Shown: positions 11,155 through 20,500, counted from the stretch's first letter. The stretch is 64,000 bases of DNA from Selenomonas bovis DSM 23594 (GCF_000381005.1 NZ_KB908387.1:1-64000), one strand, 5' to 3'. Notes: generated by a model not told the origin, from the letters alone. Program-made: numbers and translations.

Positions 11155-12207
11155 TCAATGTTCATGTACGGAATCTTTCATATGGAAGATACCGATTTTT
11201 TTCGCGCCGAGGAGCACGACAGCGACCACCACGCAGACGATGAGGATGGCGAACTGTCCGCTGACCTCCGTGAGTGCGACGGCCGAGAGGCCGAGCAGCG
11301 CACTGATGACGTACATGAGGAGCACTGCCTGACGCTGCGTGAACCCGAGGTCGAGCAAGCGGTGGTGCAGATGCCCCTTGTCCGGCTTGAAAATCGGTAC
11401 GCCGCCGCGATAGCGACGCACGATGGCGAACGTCGTATCGAGGATGGGCAGGCCGAGCGCGAGGATGGGCACGATGAGCGCGATTGTCGCGGCGGACTTC
11501 ACCGCACCGATGACGCTGATGCCCGCGAGCATGTAGCCGAGGAACATGCTGCCGGAGTCGCCCATGAAGATGCGGGCGGGGTTGAAGTTGTAGTAGAGGA
11601 ACCCAAGCGCCGCGCCCGCGATGGCCGCCGTGAAGACGGCGACGAACATGATGCCCTGCTGGAGCGCGACGAGGAAGATCGTGACCGAGGCGATTGTCGC
11701 GACGCCGGCCGCGAGACCGTCGAGCCCGTCGATGAGATTCACGGTATTCGTGAGCCCGACGATCCAGAAGAGCGTCGCCGGAATCGCGAGCCACTCGAGG
11801 AACAGATAGTCGCCGAACGGATCCGTGATGAAATCGATGCGCACGTCGAAGCCGATGACGAGCACCGCCGCCGCGACGATCTGCCCGACGAGTTTGACCT
11901 TCGCGGGCAGGTTCGTGTAGTCATCGACGAGGCCGAGCGCCACGATGAGCGTGCCGCCCACCATGAGGCCCTCGAGCTCGAAGGAAACCTCCGGGTCGAT
12001 GGGCACATAGCTCAGCACCACGAGCATCGACGCGAGAAACGCGAGGTAGATGCCCAACCCGCCGATGCGCGGCACCGGCCGCTTGTGAACCTTACGTGCA
12101 TCCGGCGCGTCCATCGCGCCCGTCTTTTTCGCTAAAAAAATAACGCCTGGTGTCACGAGCAGCGCCACTCCGGCGGCTATGACAAACGCCAAAACGTAAT
12201 CCGGCAT
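11155..12207 (-). CDS. wecA: Undecaprenyl-phosphate GlcNAc-1-phosphate transferase (WecA/TagO family)
   Basis: 350 residues with about ten transmembrane helices. The family motifs are present: GLVDDYTNLP (Mg2+-binding Asp pair), NLIDGLDGLAAG, FMGDSGSMFLG and the basic loop HLHHRL. It transfers GlcNAc-1-P from UDP-GlcNAc to undecaprenyl phosphate at the inner membrane, starting O-antigen, enterobacterial-common-antigen-like or wall polymer synthesis. Its neighbour wecB makes UDP-ManNAc, so the pair probably builds a GlcNAc-ManNAc linkage on the lipid carrier. Confidence 0.94.
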   Translation of the reverse strand: MPDYVLAFVIAAGVALLVTPGVIFLAKKTGAMDAPDARKVHKRPVPRIGGLGIYLAFLASMLVVLSYVPIDPEVSFELEGLMVGGTLIVALGLVDDYTNLPAKVKLVGQIVAAAVLVIGFDVRIDFITDPFGDYLFLEWLAIPATLFWIVGLTNTVNLIDGLDGLAAGVATIASVTIFLVALQQGIMFVAVFTAAIAGAALGFLYYNFNPARIFMGDSGSMFLGYMLAGISVIGAVKSAATIALIVPILALGLPILDTTFAIVRRYRGGVPIFKPDKGHLHHRLLDLGFTQRQAVLLMYVISALLGLSAVALTEVSGQFAILIVCVVVAVVLLGAKKIGIFHMKDSVHEH

Positions 12208-12288
12208 AAATTCGTCGCACCCCTTCAGAAACCGGGACCATAGGACACGCCTTCAAACGGTGTCCCCTCAGGAATTGCCCTTTGCCCC

Positions 12289-12322
12289 CCTGCTTGCCGA
12301 CCTCTCATTGTCGGCAAGCAGG
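12289..12322. repeat. 13-bp perfect inverted repeat between dCMP deaminase and wecA genes
   Basis: CCTGCTTGCCGAC pairs with GTCGGCAAGCAGG around an 8-base loop. No T-tract follows on either strand, so it is a stable hairpin rather than a classical terminator. It lies in the 252-base gap between the two genes. Confidence 0.6.
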
Positions 12323-12459
12323 CAGGACAACACGCCGCTGCCCCCGCAGTCGGCCGCGAAAGCGCGCTGCCGCACGAAGCCGCAGCGCGCCCTGGAAACA
12401 GCGATTCCTCATTTCCCTATAAACATGCATGTTCATTTTACAACAGCCGCCAACACGTG

Positions 12460-12921
12460 TCAATCATGGATGTCCGCAGGCGCGCAAGTCACGACGCTGC
12501 CGTCCGTCTCATAGTAGACGACGCGCGCGAGCTTCGCGTTGCGCAGCATGCGGCGGCAGAGCAGGCAGGGCTTGCCGCTCGCGAGCGTGCCGTCCGCGTT
12601 GATGCCGACGATGTAGATCGTCGCGCCCTCCATCTGCGCGGGATCCGCGTTGAGCATGGCGTTCTGCTCGGCGTGCACCGCCACGCAGAGCTCGTAGTTC
12701 TGCCCCTTCGGCACATGCAGTCGCTCGCGCTCGCAGATGCCCGTGTCGATGCAGTTCGCCTCGCCGCGCGGCGCGCCGTTGTAGCCCGTGCTGACGATGA
12801 TATGATCCTTCACGATGATGGCGCCGTAGCGGCGGCGCAGACAGGTCGCCCGCCGCCCGACAGCGCGCGCGATATCCAGGAAATACGTCGTCCAGTCCGG
12901 ACGCTGCTGTCTCTCTCTCAT
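12460..12921 (-). CDS. dCMP/cytidine deaminase family protein (ComEB-like)
   Basis: 153 residues. Zinc-dependent deaminase motifs: H83-A-E85 in CVAVHAEQNAML and the cysteine pair C119/C122 in KPCLLCRRML. The extra loop (YNGAPRGEANC) is typical of dCMP deaminases, which turn dCMP into dUMP for dTTP synthesis. It overlaps the YqgF-like gene by ATGA (12918-12921), so the two are translationally coupled. Confidence 0.9.
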   Translation of the reverse strand: MRERQQRPDWTTYFLDIARAVGRRATCLRRRYGAIIVKDHIIVSTGYNGAPRGEANCIDTGICERERLHVPKGQNYELCVAVHAEQNAMLNADPAQMEGATIYIVGINADGTLASGKPCLLCRRMLRNAKLARVVYYETDGSVVTCAPADIHD

Positions 12922-13376
12922 AGCTTCGTTCCCCTCTCCTCCTGCGCTTCCCGCGCGAGGAAGCGCGTGCCGAGTATCACGGCGACAAAATCATCGACGG
13001 GCACCGGCGGCACCTGCATCGACGTCGGCAGCAGGCGGCGCAGCCCGCGCGGCGGATGCGCGCGCCAGTATTCCCAGCGCGCGAGATCCGTCGTGCGATA
13101 CTCGTCGACGACCGCGACAGGGAGCGCCGGAAAGGCGCGCGCAAGGCGCGCGCGCGCCTCCTTGCTCGTCGTGCCGTTGCCCATAACAAGCAGCGCTGGT
13201 GAAAGCGCTGTGAACGCCTCTTTGACCTCCCGCTCGAGTGCGCGCGTCTCGATGACGCGCTGCAAGAGCACGCGCGGCGCGCCGCCCGCCGCCCGCTCGA
13301 GCACGGCAAAGCCGCATTTCTCTCGTCCTGGATCGAGCGCGGCAATCCTGCGCCTATCCTTTTCTCCCTGCATCAT
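12918..13376 (-). CDS. YqgF/RuvX-like RNase H-fold protein
   Basis: 152 residues. The N-terminal IAALDPGREKCGFAVL has the first acidic residue and glycine of the RuvC/YqgF RNase H fold, and a later VVDEYRTTD plus a C-terminal VDDFVAVIL could supply the remaining acidic residues. Related proteins process pre-16S rRNA or act on Holliday junctions, but this one is divergent and longer than YqgF, so the substrate is unknown. ATGA overlaps join it to both neighbours. Confidence 0.6.
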   Translation of the reverse strand: MMQGEKDRRRIAALDPGREKCGFAVLERAAGGAPRVLLQRVIETRALEREVKEAFTALSPALLVMGNGTTSKEARARLARAFPALPVAVVDEYRTTDLARWEYWRAHPPRGLRRLLPTSMQVPPVPVDDFVAVILGTRFLAREAQEERGTKL

Positions 13377-14641
13377 GGCGTCTCTGCGTCCTCCTGGAGT
13401 TTCTCGACTTTCACGACGAGGCGCAGCGGACCGAGCGCGTCCGTCGCCTCCTTGGCGTAGGCGGAGAGCACTGCCTTGCCGCGGATCGGCAGCAGGCGGT
13501 TCACGACATCATAGAACTCATCGGCGCTGATGACGCCGACGGTCCCACGGATGGGATCCTGTAGCACGCCCTTCATCGTCGCCGCCTCATTGACCTCCTG
13601 CAGGAACGACATGAGCGTCTGCTCCGCCGCGCCCTTCTGCGAGCCGTCGAGCGTATAGGCACGCGCGATGATGAACTCCTTCGGCTGGTAGATGACGCTG
13701 TTCTTGTAGAGCTCGAGCGACGCGCGGATCTCCTCGCCGCGGATCTGGTTGCCCGAGGCGACGACGCGCACGACCATGTCCTGCTTTGCCGCCGCGATGG
13801 TCTTGACCGCGGCATCGAACTCTGGACGATAGATCCAGATGTCCTGCTCCTCCTTGTTCTCGCCGAGTCGCACCGTGACGTTGCGACTCGCGAGCTGGGC
13901 AAGCGTCGTGAGATCCGTGCGCACCTCGCTTTCGGGGCGGCTGCCGCGGATGACGCCGCTCGCGATGACCTCGCCCGCGCGGAACACGATATCGCCCTCG
14001 CGAATGGAGATGAGGCCCTTCCTGAGTGCTTCCGTCTGCGACTCAAGCGCCTTCTTCTCTCCCGTGAGCTGCGTGTTCGTCTGCGTGAGCTTGTCGTTGT
14101 CGCCGAGCAAGAGGTTGTTCCTCGCCGTGATGGCCTGGTTCTCGCCGAGCAAAGATGCGTTCGTCTGCGCGAGGTCATCGTTCCTCGCCATGAGCGCGGC
14201 CTTCGCCTGCTCAAGGAGCAGGTTGCCCTGCTGCAGGCGCGCCTGCTCCGCCTCGAGCTCCGACTGGCGCGACTCGAGCCGTTCTACTTCCTGCTGTGAG
14301 TCGACGAGCGCCGCGTCTGCGTCCGCCTTCTGCTGCTGCGCGCTCAGAAGATCGTCCTGCGTTTCGCTGAGTCTCGCGCGCGTCTCCTGCATCGTGCGGT
14401 TGAGCCTCTCCATACCGAAGAGGGCCGTGCGCACATCCTTCGAGACGGCGGCCATGACGCCGAGCGTCGTCGTCGTGATGAGGATGCCTGTGACGATCGT
14501 GACGATGATGGAGGTATGTCGGGGGCGCAATCCGAAGAGCGAGAGTTTCTTCTTGCCGACCTTCGAGCCGAGACGGTCGCCGATAAAGGCAATCGCGCCC
14601 CCCGTGATGACGAGGACGAGGATGAGCAGCACTCCGTACAT
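13373..14641 (-). CDS. DUF3084 membrane-anchored coiled-coil protein
   Basis: 422 residues from ATG 14641, chosen over an upstream start because GGAGG lies eight bases before it. Two N-terminal transmembrane helices (about 2-22 and 43-65) are followed by a long coiled coil (about 80-205, rich in Gln, Leu and Ala) and a globular C-terminal domain. This order matches DUF3084, known mainly from cyanobacteria and Negativicutes, of unknown function. Its position right behind lptG suggests a role in envelope assembly, but that is inference. Confidence 0.85.
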   Translation of the reverse strand: MYGVLLILVLVITGGAIAFIGDRLGSKVGKKKLSLFGLRPRHTSIIVTIVTGILITTTTLGVMAAVSKDVRTALFGMERLNRTMQETRARLSETQDDLLSAQQQKADADAALVDSQQEVERLESRQSELEAEQARLQQGNLLLEQAKAALMARNDDLAQTNASLLGENQAITARNNLLLGDNDKLTQTNTQLTGEKKALESQTEALRKGLISIREGDIVFRAGEVIASGVIRGSRPESEVRTDLTTLAQLASRNVTVRLGENKEEQDIWIYRPEFDAAVKTIAAAKQDMVVRVVASGNQIRGEEIRASLELYKNSVIYQPKEFIIARAYTLDGSQKGAAEQTLMSFLQEVNEAATMKGVLQDPIRGTVGVISADEFYDVVNRLLPIRGKAVLSAYAKEATDALGPLRLVVKVEKLQEDAETP

Positions 14642-14675
14642 TTCTATGCCTCCAATCAATCACAACAACAGATGG

Positions 14676-15770
14676 CTATCGCGAGGCCTTGCGGATGAGG
14701 AACAGCCCCGCGATGAGGCCGACGATATTCGGTATCCAGACCGCAAGCATCGGGGAAAGCGCGCCGCTCCTGCCGATGGCATTGGCCATCGTCATGAGGG
14801 CATAGTAGAAAAAGATGATGATGACGCTCATCGCAAAGCCCGCCGACGAGCTGTTGCGCGTCGGCTGCAGGCCGAGCGGCACGCCGATGAGCGCGAAGAT
14901 GAGGCTCGCCATCGGCACTGTGATGCGCTGGTAGAGCTCCGTCTCGAGTTTGTTCGTATCGACGTACTGCGTCTTCATGATGCGGATCTGCGCCTTGAGC
15001 TCCTTCATCGTGAGTTCTTCGGGATTCTTCTGCTCGCGCACGATCTGGCGCGGGCTCGCGCTGATTGGGAGCACCTGCGTGTTGAAACGCAGCGTATGCT
15101 CGCTCTCACCGTCGGAGATATCGTAGAGCATGCCGTTGTGCATGATCCATTCCTTCCCCTCATATTCCGCGTACTCCGCATTCTCGACGTGGCTGACCTT
15201 GCCCGCGTCGTTGAATTCCTGCAGCGTGACATTCTGCAGGCTCTGGCTGTCCGCATCGTAGCGGCGCGCGTAGAGCAGGCGTTGGATTTGGCCGTCCTTG
15301 ATGTCCTTGAGGACGATGTGGTCCTGCGACTTCGCGCCCGTATTGCCCTGGATCTCATAATAGACGACATTGCGGTAGGCGGTGTTCGCCCACGGCACGA
15401 CATGCTCATTGAAGAGGATCGCCGCGATGCTCACGAAGAAGCCGAGGATGATGGCCGGCGTCGCGATGCGGAAGAAGCCGATGCCGCACGACTTCATCGC
15501 CGTGATCTCGCTCGAGCTCGACAGGCGTCCGAACGTCAGGAGCGTCGCGAGCAGCATCGACATTGGGAACGTCCACATGATGACGTTCGGCAGGCCGAAA
15601 ATGAATACCTTGATGACGGCGCTCAGCGAGGCACCGTAGTCCGTGATGTACTTGGCGATCTTAAAGAGCGTCCCCGAGCCGATGAAGACGGCAGAAAACG
15701 CGCAGATGCCGAAGAGGAACGCCTTGCATACCTCGCGAAAAATATACTTGTCCAATATCCTTAAATGCAT
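14676..15770 (-). CDS. lptG: LPS export ABC permease LptG/LptF family
   Basis: 364 residues, YjgP/YjgQ family: six transmembrane helices (three at each end) and a large soluble jellyroll domain between them. Only one permease gene is present here, whereas proteobacteria have separate lptF and lptG; a homodimer or a second gene elsewhere is possible. It lies 14 bases downstream of lptB, its ATPase, and completes the lptC-A-B-G series that extracts LPS from the inner membrane. Confidence 0.9.
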   Translation of the reverse strand: MHLRILDKYIFREVCKAFLFGICAFSAVFIGSGTLFKIAKYITDYGASLSAVIKVFIFGLPNVIMWTFPMSMLLATLLTFGRLSSSSEITAMKSCGIGFFRIATPAIILGFFVSIAAILFNEHVVPWANTAYRNVVYYEIQGNTGAKSQDHIVLKDIKDGQIQRLLYARRYDADSQSLQNVTLQEFNDAGKVSHVENAEYAEYEGKEWIMHNGMLYDISDGESEHTLRFNTQVLPISASPRQIVREQKNPEELTMKELKAQIRIMKTQYVDTNKLETELYQRITVPMASLIFALIGVPLGLQPTRNSSSAGFAMSVIIIFFYYALMTMANAIGRSGALSPMLAVWIPNIVGLIAGLFLIRKASR

Positions 15771-15784
15771 CGTCCTGCTCCCCG

Positions 15785-16504
15785 TTACAGCGTAAAGTTA
15801 TCGCCGAGATAGAATTTCCTCGCCACCGGACTTTCCGCAATCGTCTCGCTGTCGCCCTCGAGAAGGATCTTCCCCTCGTTGAGGATGTAGGCGCGGTCGA
15901 CGATGTGCAGCGTCTCGCGCACATTGTGGTCCGTGATGAGGATGCCCATGCCGCGCTCCCTGAGATACTGCACGATCTCCTGGATGTCTGCGACGGCGAG
16001 CGGGTCGACGCCCGCGAACGGCTCGTCGAGCAGGATGAACTGCGGCTCGAGCGCGAGGCAGCGCGCGATTTCCACGCGCCGCCGCTCGCCGCCGGAGAGC
16101 TCCGTGCCCTTGCGCTCGCGCACATGCGCGATGTGGAACTCATCGAGGAGTTCCTCGTATTTGTCCTTCTGCTCCGCCTTGGAGAGGTGCGTCGTCTCGA
16201 GAATGGCCATGATGTTCTCTTCGACCGTGAGCTTGCGGAAGATGGACGCTTCCTGCGTGAGGTAGCTGATGCCGAGCGCCGCGCGCTTGTGCATCGGCAT
16301 CTGGCTGATGTTCACATCCGAGAGGTACACCTCGCCGGACGTCGGGCGCTCGAGGCCCACGATCATGTAGAACGTCGTCGTCTTGCCCGCACCGTTCGGC
16401 CCGAGCAGCCCGACGATCTCCCCCTTCTCCACGCGCAGGGAGACGCGGTTCACGACCGTGCGCTTCTTGAATGTCTTCACAAGATTTTTCGCTTCGATAT
16501 GCAA
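15785..16504 (-). CDS. lptB: LPS export ABC ATPase LptB
   Basis: 239 residues. Walker [10 protein letters not shown] at 35-43, signature [10 protein letters not shown], Walker [13 protein letters not shown] and the switch histidine in [10 protein letters not shown] identify the ATPase. It drives LPS transfer from LptFG to LptC and LptA. The length and the absence of a fused membrane domain agree with LptB rather than LivG, to which it is related. Confidence 0.94.
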   Translation of the reverse strand: MHIEAKNLVKTFKKRTVVNRVSLRVEKGEIVGLLGPNGAGKTTTFYMIVGLERPTSGEVYLSDVNISQMPMHKRAALGISYLTQEASIFRKLTVEENIMAILETTHLSKAEQKDKYEELLDEFHIAHVRERKGTELSGGERRRVEIARCLALEPQFILLDEPFAGVDPLAVADIQEIVQYLRERGMGILITDHNVRETLHIVDRAYILNEGKILLEGDSETIAESPVARKFYLGDNFTL

Positions 16505-16604
16505 CGCAATCCTCCATCCCGACAGGAAGCTCTCCCGCCGCCCCTAGGCGGCAGGAACGCTACCAAGACGCGCACCGCCGCCGCGCGGCGATGCCTACAT
16601 TCCG

Positions 16605-17294
16605 TTATTGTACCGTAGCCTGGCCGTCCTTGGCAAGATAAATCGTGATGCGGTTCGAGCGCATCGTGTTGTTGTCCTGCACAGCCCAGGCGTTGCCCTC
16701 CGCGACGACGCGGCCCTGGTCCTGGCCGAAATACTCCATGCGGTCACCGCCCGCCTCCATATTGCGCGCGGGACTCACGAGATGGGCGCTGCCCGTGCCG
16801 AGGTAATGATCGTCCTTCAGCCAGCCCTCCATGCGCGCTGCCGTGAATGTGCCGTCCTGGTTCGAGACGATGCCTCCCTGCTCCATGAGTACATAGTCAT
16901 TCTGCTGCGGGAAATAATCGACCTGCTCGCCCGTGAAGCTCCGGTCATTCTCCGTGCCGTGTACACCGCCGATGGCCTTCATGTGCTCAGGGCCGTCGGA
17001 GATGACCTCCTGGCAGGTCATGCGCATCGCGCCGCGCACTGCGATGACGCCGCCCGTGACCGTGCCCTGCTTCGTCTTGGCGTTGTAGACGGCCTTCTGT
17101 CCCGCGATGCGCGTGTCTCCCTGCCGCATCAGAACGTTGTCCGTTGCCTGGATCACGCCCGTCTTCATATCATACTCGACCGTATCCGCGTCGAGCTCCG
17201 TCGGCTCATTTCCCGCGCCGGCCGCGAGCGCGTGGCCCGCCAGCAGCAGCGTGCAGCCGAGGGCCGCCGCAAGGGCGATCTGCTTTTTCCTCAT
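16605..17294 (-). CDS. lptA: Periplasmic LPS-bridge protein LptA (OstA-like)
   Basis: 229 residues with a Sec signal peptide (cleavage probably after ALA near residue 24). The mature part is a repeating beta-jellyroll of the OstA/LptA type (DADTVEYDMKTGVIQATDNV). It would bridge the inner-membrane Lpt complex to LptD at the outer membrane. Its start lies one base after the lptC stop, so the two are translated together. Confidence 0.88.
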   Translation of the reverse strand: MRKKQIALAAALGCTLLLAGHALAAGAGNEPTELDADTVEYDMKTGVIQATDNVLMRQGDTRIAGQKAVYNAKTKQGTVTGGVIAVRGAMRMTCQEVISDGPEHMKAIGGVHGTENDRSFTGEQVDYFPQQNDYVLMEQGGIVSNQDGTFTAARMEGWLKDDHYLGTGSAHLVSPARNMEAGGDRMEYFGQDQGRVVAEGNAWAVQDNNTMRSNRITIYLAKDGQATVQ

Positions 17295-17295
17295 A

Positions 17296-17841
17296 TCACT
17301 TGGCTCCTTTCACGATGTGCGCCTTGCCGATGGCCTTGAAATGGCTGAACCCATTCGTGCTCTCGATGCGGTCGGCGCGCGCCTGCATGTCGTCCTGCTT
17401 GATATAGGCATCCTCTGCCGCCGTGAGCTTGCCCTCGGCCTCTGTCCAGAGGAGCTTGCCGCAGGTGAGCGCCGCGCCGTCCGTCGTCTCGATCGTGACA
17501 TCGCCGTCCACCTGGATGTCCTTCGTCTTGTTGTCATAGGTGCCGTGCGCCGCCGTGACGCTCACGACGCGGCCGTCCTCCTCGTAGAACTTGCCGGAAA
17601 GACCCGTGAGCTCGACGTTCTTCGTATCGACATCGACCGTCATCGACTCGCTTGTAAGCTCCCAGATTTTCTTGCCGTCCTTCTCTTCGCTGATGGTATT
17701 GTTGTCGTACGTCATGACCTTCGGGCCATCCTCCACCGGCGCCTTCTGCGGCGGCTGCGGCGCCGTGCGCACCGCCCAAATGACGACGCAGACGAAAAGG
17801 AGGACGCCAAGCGCCGCCCATAGTTTCCCTTTTCTGCTCAT
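17296..17841 (-). CDS. lptC: LPS export protein LptC
   Basis: 181 residues from ATG 17841, which overlaps the lpxL stop as ATGA. One N-terminal membrane anchor (about 7-25) is followed by a periplasmic beta-jellyroll with KIWELTSESMTVD and LTGLSGKFYEEDG, the usual LptC pattern. It receives LPS from the LptBFG transporter and passes it to LptA, encoded next. Confidence 0.88.
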   Translation of the reverse strand: MSRKGKLWAALGVLLFVCVVIWAVRTAPQPPQKAPVEDGPKVMTYDNNTISEEKDGKKIWELTSESMTVDVDTKNVELTGLSGKFYEEDGRVVSVTAAHGTYDNKTKDIQVDGDVTIETTDGAALTCGKLLWTEAEGKLTAAEDAYIKQDDMQARADRIESTNGFSHFKAIGKAHIVKGAK

Positions 17842-18764
17842 GGTTCCTCCTCTTTCCTGCCGTGCGCCTCGGCCGCCGTGTGGTGCTTGTTCTTCTTCGC
17901 CTGCTCCGGCGGCGTATTCCAGCGCTTCTGGAACCAGAGCCACTGCGTCGGATTCTCGCGGATGATGCGATCGACGATGCGCGTCATGCGCACGGTGAAC
18001 GCGCGCAGGTCGGCATCGGAATTGCCGGTGTCCTCATAGCGCAGCGCCTCGCCGATGACGACCTTGTGGCGGCCGTCCGGCTGGCGCAGGATGAACGCGG
18101 GCACGACAGGCGCGTGGAACTTGCGCGAGAAGACCGCGGGGCCCATCGGCGTCGAAGCCGTGCGCCCGAGGAACTCCGTGAAGCAGCCGCCCGGGCCCGC
18201 GTCCTGGTCGGCGAGAAAGCCGAGGATCTTGCCGCTCTTGAGCGCGCGCGCCGCCGCGAGCAGCTCGCTCGTGCCGCGCGAGAAGATCTCGACGTGGATC
18301 GTCGCGCGCAGATCGTCGAGCACGCGCGTGTACTGGATGTTCGGCTGCGGCTTCGCGATGGCCGTGACGGGCAGGCCGTTGAGCGTGAACGCGGCGGAGA
18401 GCCATTCCCAGGTGCCGATGTGCCCCGTGAGCACGACGACACCCCTCTTCTCCGCAAGCGCTGCCTGCATGCGCTCGAGGTGCTCGACCTCGATGTACTC
18501 GCGGAAGTTCCGTTCATTGAGATGCGGCATGTAGAGAATCTCGAGCACGTTCTTCGCGAGATTGACGAACGAGGCCCGCACGGTCCGCCGCGCCTCCGCC
18601 TCGGGCAGCTCGAGCGAACGCATCATCTGCGAGACGGCGCGCTCCCGCTCCTTCTTGACGAGCAGATAGTAAAGGTTGCCGAGCACATGCCCGATGGCCA
18701 TGAGCAGGCGATAAGGCGTATGGCAGACGAGCCAGCTCAATGCCATCAGCGAACGATAAATCAT
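17838..18764 (-). CDS. lpxL: Lipid A late acyltransferase (LpxL/HtrB family)
   Basis: 308 residues, one N-terminal membrane anchor. The catalytic HxxxxE/D motif is H115-IGTW-E120 (GHIGTWEW). It adds a secondary acyl chain to Kdo2-lipid IVA at the inner membrane. Only one such gene is present in the window, so the second acylation, if any, needs another enzyme. It overlaps lptC by ATGA and follows kdsC by 15 bases. Confidence 0.9.
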   Translation of the reverse strand: MIYRSLMALSWLVCHTPYRLLMAIGHVLGNLYYLLVKKERERAVSQMMRSLELPEAEARRTVRASFVNLAKNVLEILYMPHLNERNFREYIEVEHLERMQAALAEKRGVVVLTGHIGTWEWLSAAFTLNGLPVTAIAKPQPNIQYTRVLDDLRATIHVEIFSRGTSELLAAARALKSGKILGFLADQDAGPGGCFTEFLGRTASTPMGPAVFSRKFHAPVVPAFILRQPDGRHKVVIGEALRYEDTGNSDADLRAFTVRMTRIVDRIIRENPTQWLWFQKRWNTPPEQAKKNKHHTAAEAHGRKEEEP

Positions 18765-18779
18765 GGATGTCCCTCCTGA

Positions 18780-19367
18780 TCACTGCCCCAGGCGCGCGGT
18801 ATCCTGAGGCGATGCGATTTCATAGAATGGTGCGATGCACTCCTCCCAGCGCCCCTGCGCCTTGAGGATGAATTCGAGGATGTCGCGCACGGCACCGTGC
18901 CCGCCGGCAAAGCGCGAAACGTAGGCCGCGGCCGCGCGCACCTCGCTGACGGCATCCGCGACGGCGGCGGGGAACCCCACCTGTAGCAGCAGCGGCAGAT
19001 CGATGAGATCGTCACCGACGTAGGCGATCTCATCATCTCCGAGCGATAGCTTCTCCTTGAGCTCGCGGTACGCGACGCGCTTATCGAGCTTGCCCTGGAA
19101 CACCTCTCCGATATGGAGCTCCGCCGCGCGGCGCGTGACCTGCTCCGAGGCACGGCCCGTGATGATTGCCGTCTGGAGCCCCGCGCGGTGCGCGAGCGTG
19201 ATGCCCATGCCGTCGCGCACATGGAACGGCTTGAAGAGCTCGCCGCGCTGCCCCACATAGATGCCTCCGTCCGTAAGCACGCCATCCACATCGAAGATGA
19301 CGAGCTTCACGCGTGCGGCGCGCTCCCTAGGCGCGGGGCCGTTCGTCTGGCTCGCAAAGGAAATCAT
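18780..19367 (-). CDS. kdsC: 3-deoxy-D-manno-octulosonate 8-phosphate phosphatase
   Basis: 195 residues, HAD superfamily C0 type. The nucleophile and acid/base are D26 and D28 in IFDVDGVLTDGG; the motif III region YVGDDLIDLP binds Mg2+. It hydrolyses Kdo-8-P to Kdo. The first 19 residues (rich in Pro, Arg and Ala) precede the fold and may be a non-conserved extension, although GGGGGAG upstream supports the annotated ATG. kdsD, normally beside it, is absent. Confidence 0.93.
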   Translation of the reverse strand: MISFASQTNGPAPRERAARVKLVIFDVDGVLTDGGIYVGQRGELFKPFHVRDGMGITLAHRAGLQTAIITGRASEQVTRRAAELHIGEVFQGKLDKRVAYRELKEKLSLGDDEIAYVGDDLIDLPLLLQVGFPAAVADAVSEVRAAAAYVSRFAGGHGAVRDILEFILKAQGRWEECIAPFYEIASPQDTARLGQ

Positions 19368-19409
19368 CTTGCTCCCCCTCCTCCGGGCTGTTGTTCACAA
19401 AATTTTCTC

Positions 19410-19440
19410 AAAGAATCGCTGATAAAATGAAGTGCTCCGG
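19410..19440 (+). repeat. Dispersed palindromic repeat, copy A
   Basis: GAATCGCTGATAAAATGAAG and following GTGCTCCGG match copy E at 47593-47619 (read on the minus strand) at most positions. It lies ~40 bases upstream of the kdsC start. Confidence 0.65.
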
Positions 19441-19560
19441 ATTTACGTGGATGCGCTGCACTCTTCGGAGACAAACCGCAGGCGTAGCGGCAGAACGCTC
19501 CATCGCGTTTTGCGCTGAGGATTGTCGAGAGCGAGAGAACCGTGCCGACGCGCGAAGACA

Positions 19561-19586
19561 GAGTGCTGAATCATCAGTGATATTCC
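19561..19586 (-). repeat. Dispersed palindromic repeat, copy B
   Basis: On the minus strand it reads GGAATATCACTGATGATTCA then GCACTC, close to copies D and G. It is inverted relative to copy A. Confidence 0.6.
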
Positions 19587-19646
19587 TGAAAACGGCTCGT
19601 GCACCGTCTCGCAAGCTCGCGAACAGACACACTGCACAGCGGTTCC

Positions 19647-20477
19647 TCAGACCGGATGATGCTGCTGCACGATCTCGTGGATGGCCAGCGCTTCCTTGAG
19701 CAGATCCTCGAGCTTGTCGAGATAGACCATGTTCGCGCCGTCTGAGAGCGCCTCCTCCGGGTTGTCGTGCACCTCGAGGAAGAGCGCGTCGATGCCGACG
19801 CCGACAGCTGCGCGCACGAGATACTCCACATACTCGCGGTTGCCCGAGGACGACGTGCCATTGCCGCCTGGCAGCTGCACGCTGTGCGTGCCATCGAAGA
19901 CGACCGGATAGCCGAAACTGCGCATGATGGGCAGGCTCCGCATGTCGACGACGAGGTTGTGGTAGCCGAACGAGGCGCCGCGTTCCGTCAGCATGAGCTG
20001 GTCGCAGCCGCTCTCGTGCAGCTTGTCGACGACGTTGCGCATATCATCCGGCGCGAGGAACTGGCCTTTCTTCACGTTGACGACGCGCCCCGTCTGCGCC
20101 GCCGCGTGCAGGAGGTCCGTCTGGCGGCAGAGGAACGCCGGAATCTGCAGGATATCCGCGACCTCCGCAGCCGGCGCCGCCTGGTAGCTCTCGTGGATGT
20201 CTGTCACGATGGGCACGCCAAGCTCCTCCTTGATGGTCTTGAGCCAGGCGATGCCCTTCGTAAGTCCTGGGCCGCGGAAGCTGTGGAACGAGGAGCGGTT
20301 CGCCTTGTCAAAGGACGCCTTGAATACATAGTTGATGCCAAGGCGGCCGCAGATCTCCTTGACGGTGCGGCCGATGAGCAGCGAGCGCTCCAGGCTCTCG
20401 AGCACGCACGGCCCGGCGAGCAGAGCGAGCGGCGCCGCGCCGCCGATAGTGAAATTCCCAACCTTTACCTGATTCAT
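19647..20477 (-). CDS. kdsA: 3-deoxy-8-phosphooctulonate synthase
   Basis: 276 residues. Condenses arabinose-5-phosphate with phosphoenolpyruvate to Kdo-8-P. The family motifs [22 protein letters not shown] and [13 protein letters not shown] are present, and the length is typical. The downstream gap before kdsC holds repeats instead of the isomerase kdsD that makes its substrate. Confidence 0.96.
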   Translation of the reverse strand: MNQVKVGNFTIGGAAPLALLAGPCVLESLERSLLIGRTVKEICGRLGINYVFKASFDKANRSSFHSFRGPGLTKGIAWLKTIKEELGVPIVTDIHESYQAAPAAEVADILQIPAFLCRQTDLLHAAAQTGRVVNVKKGQFLAPDDMRNVVDKLHESGCDQLMLTERGASFGYHNLVVDMRSLPIMRSFGYPVVFDGTHSVQLPGGNGTSSSGNREYVEYLVRAAVGVGIDALFLEVHDNPEEALSDGANMVYLDKLEDLLKEALAIHEIVQQHHPV

Positions 20478-20500
20478 GTCAGATGCTCCCTTCTTTCTGT

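Larger units (their letters stand above)
19368..19646. other. Non-coding gap in the expected kdsD slot, bounded by inverted palindromic repeats
   Basis: 279 bases between kdsA and kdsC with no plausible gene on either strand. It carries two copies of the dispersed palindrome (19410-19440 and 19561-19586) facing each other, with ~120 bases between them. No remnant of KdsD was recognised in any frame. It may be a small miniature-element-like insertion or a deletion scar. Confidence 0.6.

Noticed and set aside
13839-15764. 641-codon plus-strand open frame
   Set aside because: It is antisense to the DUF3084 gene and lptG, crosses their boundary and shows no domain.
15785-16504. LivG-type ATPase as an alternative for lptB
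   Set aside because: The gene is enclosed by lptA and lptG and lacks the LivG-specific NPQE extension at Walker B.
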